From Amylostereum areolatum (Eukaryota > Basidiomycota > Agaricomycetes > Russulales > Stereaceae): a stretch of DNA of 64,000 nucleotides. A program made the translations under genes and the position numbers. The notes under the pieces were generated by a model. The model worked only from the letters and a program-made list of their open reading frames with translations, did not search any database and was not told where the DNA came from. The stretch covers positions 682,001-746,000 of the forward strand of contig SAXG01000017.1 of assembly GCA_012932865.1 (NCBI GenBank). The letters are read 5' to 3'. The first letter of the stretch is position 1; the number at the start of each line of letters is the position of its first letter. Below, piece by piece: positions 20,881-32,956 of this stretch.

Positions 20881-23710
20881 ATGGCGCGGTTTACTGCTTT
20901 GACCAGCGATACCAGTGATGATGATGGCGAACAGCCCTCTTCTCAAGCACCTGATCCTCACGAACTTGACGCGGACGAAAGTGACAATGCATCTTCCTCT
21001 GGATCGTCGTCCAGCTCGCCACCCCCAAATGCAAGACGACGCGACGCAAGCGTTATTCCCTGGGCTCAACATGTTGGCGTGGATGCGCACAAATTGCATG
21101 TTATGCAGGCATCTTTATTTCGCGCCCCCGAAGAGGCTACTGCTCTACGGGAACTCGTGGAAGACAAACCCAGTCGCAATCAGCTCTCTCTAGCACCGAT
21201 GAAGACGGTCGTAAGGAAACACAGTCGCGATTCGGAAGGCGATGGAATGCGAATTGTGGCCGAGGAGGTACGCTGTCATGTCGATTCGTTTTGGTCTTTC
21301 TCACATTTTTTCGTCCACAGCGTGCTTCTTTTGCTCACGACGTAGATGATGTGCCTTTCAGGCCATCTCGAAAATATGCGAGGGTGGAGACCGCCTCTTC
21401 GTTGGTCAAGGGAGCGGAAGACGCTCTGGTTGATGCGGGTCTTGCCCTCGGGCGCTCGTTCCGGGTAGGGTGGGGACCTTGTGCGTCATTGGTACACCTC
21501 GGTCAACTCTGTGGACCCACCGGGAATAGGTGAGACTGTCGTTTACATCGCGCGATTCACGTTATAACGCAACGACAGTAAAATCTCTGCCAATTCGTCA
21601 CTTATATCGAAAACCTCGTTGCCCTTCACGCATGCAAGGAAACACGCATTCGATCTCGCCCAAATACTTCTCACTCACCACCTCTCCCGATCCCCCATCC
21701 TGCCTGACGAGGACGGCGTCCCGTTCGCAAATCCGTCGCCCGACCTATCCTTTGCGTCCTTTGCATCACTCTTCTCTTCTGCCGATCGCTCCTTCGAAGC
21801 GCTCCTATTTCGCCTCGGCCATGCTCTTTTCGATGACATCCAACTCCATTTACACGAATCCGTGAGCGTCGATGTTCGAAATCGTATCTACGCCATCCGA
21901 CGGAAAGCCGCTCTGTCATCTTGGTTGGAGGAAGCCGTTGCTCCCACAGTCGAAGCCGAAGTGAAGCGAAGCATGTCGGCGAGCACAGCAGCGACCACCT
22001 TCACCCTTCTCACCGGACACCAGGTGGAAAAAGCATGTGAGGCGTCTATCGCGGGAGGAAATGTCAAGTTGGCTACGTTGATTTCCCAGGCTGGAGGCGA
22101 CCATACTTTCGTGGACGACCTTCGCTCTCAGTTGCAAATATGGAGAGACCAGCGGATAGATGTTCACATCGACCCGGACGTACGCAAAGTGTACGCATTG
22201 CTGGCCGGCGTCGTCGATGGCTTGAAGGGCTCCAACGGGACCGGCACTGAACAGTGTGCTGACATATCCATCGTACAAGGATTGGATTGGAAACGCGTTT
22301 TCGGCCTTCATCTCTGGTTCGCACAGCCAATAGACGCGCCCATAGCGGACGTTTTCGACGCCTACGAACAACAATGGAAAACCATGGCGCAATCTGCTTC
22401 GCCCATCCCCTGGTATTCAGAGGCGCCCTTGTCAGGGCCTTCATCATGGAAGACACCGTCCGGCGCTACCCCTCCCGACGCTTTATACAATCTCATCAGG
22501 CTCTATGCCGACCCCGCATGTTCCCTATCTGCAATCTTTTCACCGCAATCATTCGGCCCATCTCCCCTCGATTTCTCCCTCCAATGGCACATATATATCC
22601 TCCTGTCGCGCTGCATGGGTTTGCGGGATCTGGCGGACCGAGACGATCCTGGCGAAGACATGAGTGCCGGTGATAACGATGATGAACCCCGAATCGAAGG
22701 CCATAGCCCTAGTGCCGACCTACTGACCAGCAGCTTCGCACATCAGCTCGAACAGATGGATCTTATTCAAGAGGCCGCGTTCGTGTTGCTGCATATCGAA
22801 GGATCGGCCGGGTACGTCCACCTATCACGTGATGTATGGCACCGAATTACTCACTGGCCTGTGTAGAAGGGAGAAAGCTGTTAAGGACCTTCTCGCAAGA
22901 TCAGCGCCGAAGCTCGATGACTGGATGACCCGCGGGCTGGCGGGTAGTCTCAAAATTCCCCTTTCTTGGGTGAACGAAGCCAAGGTATGTGTCCCTTGTT
23001 CCGTGTACCGTAAGCACTGTGCTTACCACGACAATCCAAGGCGATTCATGAGCTTAGCAATGGTAATGTTTACGAGGCCTATCAGCTATACCTCCAAGCT
23101 GGGTTATACAATGCTGCACATGAGATCGCCGTGCTGGAGCTAGCACCAGAAGCTGTGATCCGAGACGACATGGAGCTATTGAAATCGTTATTCGAAAAGA
23201 TTGCCGGTCATCCAGTCGAAGGATGGCATTTACGCGGCAAGGTTTGATAGCATGACTTTTTCGCTCGAAGATAATACTCAATCTGTTTGCTGCTAGGTCT
23301 ACCTCGACTATGTCGATGTGATGACGAAGGTCCCCGAACTGCGCACTCAAGTGAACGATTCCGATACGGTTCCCGATGCTGCTCAAGCCGTTGAACTCGA
23401 GGAACTTACTCGTAATATTCCCAAACTTTTGGGAATATTGCCAGACCTCCTCCGCAATCGTAGCGATTCGCGCCACAGTGCCGCACTTGCAGAAATGGCT
23501 GCGAACCTGACATCCGAGTTGGACAAAGTGCAGCCCTTAGCCTTGGTGCGTTTGGAGCCGTCTAGTGGCGCTGTAAAATTGACGGAGATATCCTTCCAGT
23601 CCTCTACCTCGTCGCAACTCCGAACCATTCCCGCCTACGAGGCGACGAAGCTTGGTCATATGCAAGCTGCCGTATATGCACGCTTCATCAGAAGCATCCA
23701 GGTAGCATAG
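20881..23710 (+). CDS. NUP96: Nucleoporin Nup96 / Nup145C, free-standing
   Basis: The N-terminus MARFTALTSDTSDDDGEQ is acidic, then KYARVETASSLVKG and DAGLALGRSFRVGWGP with SLVHLGQLCG, the strand/turn block that opens Nup96 after the Nup98 autoprocessing site. A long alpha-solenoid follows in a large exon (21619-22814): WLEEAVAPTVEAEVKR, LLTGHQVEKACEASIAGGNV, LATLISQAGGD, LQIWRDQRID, LDWKRVFGLHLWFAQPI. The last exons carry FVLLHIEGSAGREKAVKDLL, YEAYQLYLQAGLYNAAHEIA and a helical C-terminus. It is a structural subunit of the Nup84/Nup107 Y-complex of the nuclear pore. In many eukaryotes it is made by self-cleavage of a Nup98-Nup96 precursor; here it begins with its own ATG and a DUF6593 gene lies upstream. 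Confidence 0.88.
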
Positions 23711-25895
23711 TGTTGGAGACATGAACCTATGTACGTTCCTAGAACTGTCTGCTGCTAATATATGTGTACTACCAGTCGCCGATGCTCAGTGGGGCATATT
23801 ATACATTCCCATTGACGTCCCATCCGCCTACCTATCATTAATCAATATTTGATAGAGATGTACGAGCCCCAAATCCGTTCAATGGCTGGGCGTATGTGCT
23901 ACACTTCGTCTTGATCACTGTCCTGGGGCCACCACACCGTCAAATTTAATGATCAAGGGGAGGGGGACCTCCATCCTTCCATGTTATGGCCTGGAAGACT
24001 TCACTCACCTCACCTGCAGGCGGCTGGCTGTGAACGGAGAATGTCTCAGAACGTCCGCGTCAGAGTCGAAATAGGTTTGGATGAGATTTCACCGGAATGC
24101 GGGGGATGGGCTCTGCGTGATGGGAAAGCCTTCTGTCCCCGGGAAGGCGTTTGTGGTCCATTTTTATATTCCAATGTTTCATGGCTGAATTGCCGTATCT
24201 TTGACTTAGATCTGGGTCAAGCGGTTAGGTTCCTGCGCCAGTGCCTTACCAGCGGCACTTGTGGACATCCATGGTCCGTCATGTGGGCATCAAGCAATTT
24301 GTGGTCATTGGGATACTGTATTTAAGTATCTTCCCTCTTTGCACGCTGCCTTGTGCCAACGTTATCGTGTGTTCGTTCTCTCATCGCCCTATTTTCGCTT
24401 GTATCAACTTACTAGCATAGACCCATGCATTGCACTCATTCAAGTAGCAAGGCTGTGGTGATTGTATTCAAATAAGCAACAAATAAGCATAACTAAGTAC
24501 TAAGCATGAAGTGTAGAAGATTCAACTCGCAGTCCGATAGTAGGAAAACTGTAGCCGGGATGCCTAGAGGGGTTTGTGACGGTCCCAAATGCTCTCGCTC
24601 GTGTCGGGCTCTCTTGGCAATCTGCCATTTCGATAGCAGAGTGGGTTGTTCTGTTCCTTGAGGGTTCAGAGCTGGAGTCCTTGGGGGCGTAGGAAGCAAG
24701 TCGCTGAGGGCCGAGTAGGCCTGCGAATATGCAATGTCGATGAGGACATATCACCTGTGATATGGATAACAAAAGGATCAGTAAAGCCTTTACTATCACA
24801 TTGATTGATACTGTATGCACGTACCATCTATGAAAGCTCCGTTCGAGGCTTGCTGGTTGGTTGGGTTCTTGCATTATCGTGTCGCCTGTCGTTGATTCGG
24901 ACGTGGACGACACAATACAATGCTGTTGCGGACCTTCAGGATCCTGAGGATGTCGTTGTGCTCGCACTCAAGACCGGCGGTGGCCAATGGCGTCAGCCGA
25001 GGAAAGCTGTAGACAACAATATAGTAAGCAAGGACATTGATCAGTTTGTTAAGGTCAGTCATACCTGGACGGCCGTGTTCTCGTTCGCTTGCGAGGAGGT
25101 TGAATGGGCACTGTTTCTGGGGGCTGCATCTTGGACGGAATCAGTGGACCTGCGTTCCTGCTCGGTGCACCATCCCAATGGCCAGCCAATGTCACCCCCA
25201 ACTCGCATAGATTCTTCTGCACAAATAGTACATGTCAGTTCGTCTCGCAAGAGAGAAAGAAAATGCGCACATGATCCAGATGAATGCACCGAGATGCACT
25301 GGATGCAGATGACAGGGTGTGCTGTACTGTGTCGTGTCGGGTCGTGTCGTGTCGTACATCACTCGAGCTCGGGACCACCACGCCTCATCCGAGCACCGAG
25401 GAAATTTCCCGAAAAATCTCTAGATATATAAATAAATCCAATCAGGGGGGGTGGGAGCGACGCGGTCATCGTGACCGAAGCGACAAAACACGTCCGTGTT
25501 GCTGCACAAACATTGCTTTGGAGGAAAATTGATTTGAATTTGTTTTCTGATATACAAAGTAAAAGGTATAAGTAGGGCTGTGCCATGGAGGCTACTTTGA
25601 CGCTAACGGCGGTGCGTAGAGGTGCCATAGAGAGTGGGAAGGTATGACGGTGGCCAAGTACGTGGTGGAGGTCAAGACGAAGAGCGACGCGGCGACCCGG
25701 CCGACGCGCAAGCCTAGGATGACGCAAGCAGCCACGTGCATTTGTCAACGCGACCTGTCACGTGTCGCGGTACGATGACGTGGCTGTTGTCCCAGCAACC
25801 ATCAGAAAGCTCACTTGTCTCGCGGTTTGTGTGCGTGACGTGACGCAGCGCTCCACCGCGTCTCTCTTTGTATTAAAGGATGATCCTATAGACAT
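23711..25895. other. Gene-poor region NUP96 / UbiA
   Basis: About 2.2 kb without a gene I can name. A GT-rich array (GTCGTGTCGG-type) lies at 25329-25355 and an AT-rich TATA-like run (ATATATAAATAAAT) at 25424-25437. A possible small spliced gene lies on the minus strand between about 25240 and 24874: frames joined by plausible introns give NLCELGVTLAGHWDGAPSRN, then KMQPPETVPIQPPRKRTRTR, then LATAGLECEHNDILRILKV. No start codon could be placed and no family recognised. Confidence 0.4.
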
Positions 25896-27011
25896 ATGTC
25901 GCTACGGACACCGTCATTGCACGCCGTGTTTGTCGTACCCTGGTCAGTGTTACTGGAATGGTCCAACCTCCTTGGGGGAGTGTTTCCTCTCCAAGATATT
26001 ACCCACCGTCACCTACCACATTTACACGGCCTTGCTCTTCACTTGGACAGATTACAAAACCATATTATTCCGGTTGTACGTGCTCATTGTCACTGCGATG
26101 TAACTTTCTGTGCACTGATTTCCCATTTAGACGGCGTTCGCGTGTGCGACAGGCCCCGTGCATTCCATATCTAGCCTGCTGCAGGCGTGGGTCTGGATAT
26201 GGCTTCACCTCTTACTATGCAATGTATCAAACCAGGCAAGGAGCAAGGACGAGGATGCTCGCAATCGTTCCTGGCGTCCTCTTCCGTCCGGCCGTATCAC
26301 GGAGTTACAAGCCGTCGCTCTTCGGTGGACGACCGTCGTTGTCTGCCTTGCCTATTCATCCACCTATGGCGGTGATCTTCTTGTTACCACGATTGGTCTC
26401 GGTCTCGTCACATTCGTGTACGACGACCTCGGGGCTGCAAGCTACGTCATAGGCAAGAATATCTGTAACGTCGGGGGCTATGCAATGTTCGAAATTGGTG
26501 CTACCAAGATCATCAGTACGTCCTCTACGCGTTCGTTCCGCTCGCTTCATCTGACGGTCGCCAGGCGCTACATCGATCATGGACCCAACCTCCATCACCG
26601 CGGTGGCTCTGAGCGGAACGCTCATCCTCACCACTATCCAGGCGCAAGATTTCCCTGACGTTGAGGGGGATAGGGCGCTTGGCCGGATGACGTTTCCAAT
26701 CTACGCGCCAGAGCTTTCCCGCGTCGTCACCATCTTCGCGACAATGGCCTGGTCGGCGCTCTTATGCTGGTGGTGGCTGGTGGGTCCTATCAGCACTGTC
26801 GTGTTCGTTACGTTCGGGACGTACGTCGGGCTCCGATATTACGTGCGGCGGACGGTTGAGGAGGACAAGTGGTCGTATCTGATCTTCAATGTGAGTGTGA
26901 TGGATCCTCTCCTCTCGCGATGCGCTCACGGCGGTTGGTCTCGTCCAGGCTTGGTTAATGTTTGCGCATATGCTCCCTCTTCACGCGAGAATGGGGGTCT
27001 TGACCTTGTAG
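25896..27011 (+). CDS. UbiA-family prenyltransferase-like membrane protein
   Basis: A spliced gene. The recognisable sequence starts YHIYTALLFTWTDYKTILFP and continues FACATGPVHSISSLLQAWVW, then LHLLLCNVSNQARSKDEDAR leading to SWRPLPSGRITELQAVALRW. The second Asp motif is AQDFPDVEGDRALGRMTFPI. Six to eight hydrophobic helices and the RPLPSGRI motif define fungal UbiA-like integral-membrane aromatic/polyprenyl transferases. The first Asp-rich motif is replaced by NVSNQ..KDED, as I recall for fungus-specific members; the substrate is unknown. A neighbouring terpene gene would hint at a pathway, but none is seen. The 5' end is uncertain: no ATG is in frame upstream of the first conserved block, and a short MSLRTPSLHA exon is only one possibility. 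Confidence 0.6.
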
Positions 27012-29123
27012 GGCGGCGGCGGCGGCGGCGTTTCATTCTTCACGGTTGCTTTCGTTCGTACAGTACTAAGTACTGGTGTATCATCACGGCCTCTCTAACT
27101 TCATGTACATGCTTATTCGAAGTATTATCCACATCTGTCTTGCTGAGATATCTACCACTCCCTTCTCCAAGTCGTCTCTTCCTGACTGGGCGTACCTATC
27201 TGCATTCCTCTCCAAAGTTTGACCCTAACTAATTTACAGGAGATTTCAAGTATGCGGCGGTCTAGTATGGATCATGAGGGTAGGGAAATAAACTCTAGAT
27301 TGTCTTGGAGTGATGCGGGAAAGGACTGCGTGCGTATCGGCTTGAACGTACCAGTTGGTTTCGAGTTACGTCCCAGTCGAAGGAACCGGTGGATGTGCGG
27401 TTGGGCCGAAAGACGCCCAGCTGGACTGAGAGTTAGCATCCTGACTTTCGAAGGAATCACATCGTTTTGGGCCATTGCCGTATCTGAGAAAAAGATCGGG
27501 GTAGATTGACAAGCCTTCCGTGATCCGCGCGTGAGTTCGGGAGTCGTTGTCTACAAAAGGCTGGGACGGTGATGGAATGGTTCCAAAGCGGCGACTGCGA
27601 CTGGCGGCAACCGTCAAAGTTAGGGAATGGTCAATTGGTGATAAAGTACGTGCTACGGATGAGAAAAAAAAAGATCTTTGGGATGCCGATGTGCGGGGCC
27701 ACAATGCGTTAAAGTAGCAACATGCAGGTCGACGGTCGAGGGCCTGAGAAAATTAATGAATCGGGTGAAGGAGCTGGAGACGATGGCCTTTTTCACGAAC
27801 AATCTGACGGTTGGGAGCCTGAACATGCCAAAAGATCCGGGGTGGGGGGTATCCATAGCTTTTACTGATGAGAAAGACTGGTAAGTAGATGTTCGATATG
27901 GTCAAAAAGGCCCCATAGGTCCGTATGTTTAGTAACCCGCTACTATAGTGAACGTGCAGGAGGTGGCGACTTGCGCAAAAGGACATAAGATATTTCCAGT
28001 ACGTACCTTGACCCCACCGGCAAGTATGCGGCTACGCCGTCGATATCCCCGCCGGGACGGCGTTGGCCTAGTTGAGTTGGTAACCCGCCTGCCCAAGAAC
28101 AGGAATGAGCTGCCCTGTGCAGATACGGAGGAGGCGCATGTGCTGTTGTGCTGTACTAAGACCCTTGTCGAGGCTAGGGTGAATGTATTCTCCGGAGCTC
28201 AGGTCCAGCAGAAGTTAGCTTCAAGCCCTGGTGTTACTTATGTTGGTCCGCCGCGGGGGATGCTCTGTTCCGCCGGTCAGACACAAAAAGCAATGGTCAT
28301 CGCCTCCTTCGGTCTGCAGTAGGTTCGTGGCTCATCTGGACATCAGTGAAAAAAGGGTTCGGCCAGCGCTACCCGATGGAAGCAAGAAAGCAATACAGTC
28401 CACAGACCCGGAGAATCGGCGAGATAGAAACAGTGACGCACCGACTGCGTCGACGAGGGCGTCCACCGTCCGCGCCATACCACGGGGCTCGGCCCGATCC
28501 GAGCGCACGTGCCCCCCAACTTTTCCTGAGCAAATTTTCGCTTCAGGCGCGGTTTCCTCTCAACCCCCCCGTCCCGCGCATAGAATCGCCGTCGCAGCAC
28601 ACGCACAGAGGGGAACACCGCAGTCCCCTCTCCCTTCATGCTGTGGGGAAAGTCCCCGGAGACGCAGGCACGCCACCCTCGCGCGCACGAACGGAAAGCG
28701 GCCGCCTCTAAGAGGGCGGCGCGCGCGCGGGGGTTCCTTCTCCGTTTCTGCCTCCTCGTCTTGCGGCGAGGGGACACGGTGTAGGAGGCCTGCGGTGCGG
28801 CGCATGCCCGAGTCGCGAAGATATGAGCGGGGCGTGCGTTTTGCACGGGTTGCTCGTAGAGATAGTTATGCGATTGCGCTCGTTTCGCTCGCTCGCTCGG
28901 GCGAACGGGCGTAACGGAATGGGGCTCACTCATGTGCGGGGCGGGGTTTCGACCTATTTTTTCCATCCTTTTCGCGGCCTTTTGGCTGTTTGGTGCTGGG
29001 GGTGCCGGGTGGCCTTTTCGGGGTGCGGTTGATCGTCACTCATGGTGAGTTTTTCAATTTCTCGCGGTCGTGTCTTTGTATACATCGTATGATGTTCGAT
29101 TTTTTCGAATTTCTTCAGGGAGG
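27012..29123. other. Gene-poor region, partly GC-rich
   Basis: About 2.1 kb without a supported gene. The part up to 28.3 kb has moderate GC and only short frames without known motifs. From about 28.46 to 29.03 kb GC rises sharply (GGCGGCGCGCGCG at about 28716) and overlapping open frames appear on both strands, which is expected from composition alone. A splice-like GGTGAG sits at 29044, but no exon upstream was recognised. Confidence 0.45.
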
Positions 29124-29469
29124 ATACCTCGGTCGGCTTTGTTGGCCGAGGGCGTGCTCCAGAACTTGACAACCCTGATTTTCCTCCGTTTCACTGTGCT
29201 CGTTCGGTTTGGACATGGCTGACGGCGTACCTTGCAGGATGTATCGTGGACGGCTGTTGCGTCTTGACCTTTGTGTGTCCAATTGTATGTACTACTTGCA
29301 TCCAACGCGGCACAATACACACTGTCCTGCTCCCTTTTTGAACGCCGTTCCTCGTCGTGATTCAAGCATCGTCGTAATGCTTGGAATTGAAGATGCAACT
29401 CTCCACTTGAACCAACCGTCCGATGAATATCTCAATGTGGAGGTTTACGTTCGCATCATGTCTCCGGAC

Positions 29470-29900
29470 GTCCACGAACTCTGCACGAACTTGCAGGCGA
29501 GGCCATGGTTGTCGCCAGGATCGAATATCTTGTGGCCTCTACAACTTCAAGGACAAACTGCGTTCTCTTCAAGGGGTTTGGATCCCTAGGGTATTATGGC
29601 ATCCACCACAACGTAAACGCTCATGGCCCTCCCGCGCGTATTGTACTCAAGACTGTGGACGGCGAGCGCTCTAACACAACTTCTCCAGTCTCGAAAATGA
29701 GTCCAAGTGCGTCTGGTTCGAAGGAGACCCGTTACCGAGGACGCGCTATCACTTAGGACGAAGCTCATCGATGTGGCTTTGGCCATGCACGAGTTCACGA
29801 CATCGACGTCCAAGAATCCTCGTCCTGCGTGGGCATCCCAAGAACATCTCCGTCGCTTACGTCAAGGAGACCGGGTGTCGACGGGCGTTTCCCTATACAT
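29470..29900 (+). pseudogene. Degraded fungal protein-kinase-like gene
   Basis: Pieces of a small fungal protein-kinase-like fold occur in order but in different frames: LAGEAMVVARIE, LYNFKDKLRSLQGVWIPR, YYGIHHN, ARIVL followed by KDCGRRAL, LRTKLIDVALAMHEF, VHDID and ILVLRGHPKNISVAYV. Known relatives read roughly 'KLRxLQGxxVPRxYG ... VLMEDCG ... ALxxLHexgvxHgDl.pRNil'. At least four frame changes separate the pieces within 430 bp, and the HGD-type catalytic loop is degraded (VHDID). Some changes resemble the +1 insertions seen elsewhere, so part of the damage may be sequencing error. The gene boundaries cannot be placed. Confidence 0.4.
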
Positions 29901-30936
29901 CATGGGAGGAAGTCAGCCCTGCATATCTAATCCCGAGTTGCCCAGTTTGCCCTCGCGTCTGGAGACCTCTCCTTTCCACTTCTCTGATACGCGTCGGCGT
30001 AACAAGGCGGTATCTTCAAGGAAGGATAGCATTTGTGTGCCCGATATACTTATTCGTCCCAGCGCGTCCTTTATCCGCTGAGACGTGCTGACGAGGTTTC
30101 TCAGCAGATCGAGTCGGTACGCAGGATATATCGGGCGTGCTGTACGTGCGGCTCGATGAGACCTTCAGGCGCGGGGTCCCGACGAATGGGACCGAGCGTG
30201 GGTTGGGTTCATCTATCCCCATTTGTAGCGGTGCTCTCTGACGCTGGCTGGCTGGTTTCTGCAAGGTGTGTGCAACCGTTGCACGGCGCGAACGGGGATC
30301 ACGAGTCTAGGTATTATCGTTGTTGACGTCGTTCCTCCTTCTGCCCGATCGCCTGGAGGATACGTGCTGGAGGACGGCGGGCAGGCCCATCCGAGTGGCC
30401 GTCGTCTGGGGCAAATGCATCGTACAGGGGGTCGCTTATTGCGATCGTGATACGTGCGGTGGTCTTTCGTTGTTGTTTTCTCATCTGAAGGGGGCTACGG
30501 GCGTGAGAAGGGGTCCGAGGGGGCTTAGAAGGGACGAGCGAGGCGAGCTGTCGTTGGCACGAAGGGTTCGGGTATCCTGGACCTTGGGAATAAGGGAAGC
30601 AAGCGCGATACGTGCTACTTACCAGCGGACGACGGCCTCGCAGTCGCCCATCGCGCGGTCGTGGGGGGGAAGGAAGTACAATGCACGCATCCGTCCGCGG
30701 ATCCTGCAGGATCGGTACGGGTACGTACGACCGAACCTTTTTTCTCTCTCGTTGTTGTTTGCATCTCAAGCGTCCGAATCGCATCGAAAGGCGTCGTGTC
30801 CGCATGAGAGACGGGTACGAATCGCTTGTCACGCGCGCGTTGTGGAGAAGAAGGGGGAGGAGCGGCATTATCATCGGAGGCGTGTGTGGTAAGGCAAGCG
30901 GCACACAAAAAAAGTACAAGGGCGGAGAGGAGATTA
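29901..30936. other. Region between kinase remnant and F-box gene
   Basis: About 1 kb with overlapping open frames on both strands. A minus-strand frame ending near 30314 reads ITIAISDPLYDAFAPDD, which looks protein-like but matches no family I know. GTAACAAGG at 30000-30008 resembles the 3' end of small-subunit rRNA only by chance. Confidence 0.4.
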
Positions 30937-32818
30937 CTATGAATCCGCGGTGGAGGACGTGCCGAGGACGAGTACGTCGTAAGATTCTATTCCGACTTCG
31001 TCGTCCACCGACTCGATGGAGGGTACGTGGAGCTGTGGGCGGGCGGAAACACCGTCAGCGCGTGAGAGAGGACGATGGGGGGAGCGTGAACGTACGCGCA
31101 TGCCGAGGATGCGCTCCTCGTCCATGGATATGCCGTCGTAGACGTACGTGCGCGCGGTCGTGGTCTCGACGTACGGGAGGGCGGAGACGATGTCGGAGGC
31201 GTACCACTCTGCGGCGCGAACGACGGACGGACGGACGATGACGCGGAGGGCGTTTCCGTTGGGGAGGACGACGGGATCGGGGGGGAGATCGGGGCGGAGG
31301 TGGGGGAGGGGGGCGAGGGCGCGTCGGACGTTGTACGGGTTGAAGTCGAGGACGCAGAGGGGGGCTTCGCGGGCGCCGGCGATGCTGACGAGGCGTTGGC
31401 CGGCGCAGGTGGCCCAGCGGGCGTCTTCGGGGGGGAAGTCGAGCCAGCGGGTGGTGTGGGGGCCCCAGTCGTCCCAGGGGGTGGAGGGGACGTCGAGGGC
31501 GTTGGATTGGGGGTGGAGGGAGCGTTGGAGGGAGGAGAGGGCGTAGGAGAGGAGGACGTGGCGGTGGACGACGCAGCAGGGGGAGCGGGAGACGAGGCCG
31601 TCGGGGTCGGAGCGGTGGAGGTGGAAGTCGATCATGATCACGGCGGCGGAGGGGTCCGAAGTGAAGGGGGTGTAGGGGGCGGCGAGGGGGCTGGGGCCGC
31701 GGGAGGCGGAGGGGGAGGGTTTGGCGGCCATGTCGGCGTACGCGATGTGGACTCCGGGGGCGAGCGGGGGGAGGTAGAGGTAGTGGATGGGACGGAGGGC
31801 GGGGGGGAGGTTGGGGTTGGGGCGGGCGAGGACGCACATCTCGAGGTGGTTGCGGGCGGCGTTGGGCAGGACGAGGAGGATTGTCGGAGAGGAAGACGAA
31901 TCCGGTGTAGACGTCCGGGGGGGACATGCGGAGCTGGGGACGGGGGGTGAGGGCGGAGGATGGGGGAGGGGGAGAAGAGGGATGAACGTACGGGGTAGAT
32001 GACGCCCTCCTTCCAGGGGAGGAAGAAGAGGCCATCGCGTTCGCCGTCGGGGGTGGCGTGGCGGATGTGAAGGAAGACGATGTTGTCGCCGACGATGTCG
32101 AGGGCGATGCTGTATTCTGTGGCGTCGAGGGCGCAGTGACCGACGAAGAGGACGGGAGCGGGAGCGAGGGGGTGGGGAGTGCCGGTGGAGGAGCGAATGA
32201 GACGAAACTCGAGGACGGCGGTGGTTGCGCCCCGTTCGTGACGACTGGGGGGGGATAGAGGGGTGAGGAGATTGGGAGGAGGGAGGGAAGGGGAGGGAGG
32301 ACGAACGAGGTCATGACGGCGATAAGATCCTGGTCTTCGGAGTAGCCGATGTTGACGACGGTGAGGTCGATGCCGAGGGAGATCGGGTTCCAGGAGAAGA
32401 CATGGGGGTCGGGGGTATAGGCGGAGGGAAGGGAGAGGGAAGCAAAGGCGCGATCTGGGGAACGGGGGAGACTGTGGGGGCGGGGGGCGGCGTAGATGGC
32501 GCCTGCGACCAAGCCGTCGATGACGACGCCGGTGGTGTGGGCGGGGATGTGAACGGAGCGGAGGAAGGCGATGTGCTTCCAGGCGCGTTCTCTGCTGTCG
32601 AGGAGGGCGAGGCGATCTGCGGTGTTGTGGGAGAGGGCGGGGAGGGGGTGGTAGAGGAGGGCGGCGGCGTGGAGGCGGATGGAGTACTGGAGGAGGAGGG
32701 AGTGCTTGACGATGTGGTGCAGTCGGCGATCGAGACGCTGGCAGAGGAGGAGGTCGTGGAAGCCGAGGTAGGCGAGGACGTGCTCGACCAGCTCCGGCGA
32801 GAGCGACGACCAGCCCAT
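30937..32818 (-). CDS. F-box protein
   Basis: Starts MGWSSLSPELVEHVLAYLGF, then HDLLLCQRLDRRLHHIVKHS, a canonical F-box (LSPELVEHVLAYL...DLLLCQRLDRRLHHIV) at residues about 5-45. The rest follows the basidiomycete pattern of one N-terminal F-box with a long diverged body: LFVGHCALDATEYSIALDIV, GDGLFF-type strands, FHLHRSDPDGLVSRSP and a C-terminal IVSALPYVETTTARTYVYDG, ISMDEERILGMR, then after a small intron LHVPSIESVDDEVGIESYD. F-box proteins recruit substrates to SCF (Skp1-Cul1) ubiquitin ligases; the substrate is unknown. The gene is extremely GC-rich, producing long spurious frames on both strands. It is divergent from the next gene with 138 bp between starts. Confidence 0.72.
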
Positions 32819-32956
32819 CGAACTGAGCAGTGAGCGAGCGCTAAGTAAGCGCTGAGCCTCGCTGAGCGTTGACCAGAGCGTCGACCAGCCATCGGCGCCC
32901 ATCGGCCATCTTATCGGAATCGCCCCCCTCGGCCTTTGCCGGCCCCTTCCCTTGCC
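32819..32956. promoter_or_regulatory. Compact bidirectional promoter, F-box / twin-CX3C gene
   Basis: Only 138 bp separate the two start codons, so both promoters must overlap here. The sequence contains repeated GAGCG/GCTGAG elements (tgagcagtgagcgagcgct and gctgagcctcgctgagcg). Confidence 0.45.

Noticed and set aside
25329..25355. GTCGTGTCG tandem array as a telomere-like or CRISPR-like repeat
   Set aside because: It is too short and lacks spacers; it is a simple local microsatellite.
30000..30008. GTAACAAGG resembling the 3' end of small-subunit rRNA
   Set aside because: The surrounding sequence does not follow rRNA, and nine bases match by chance.
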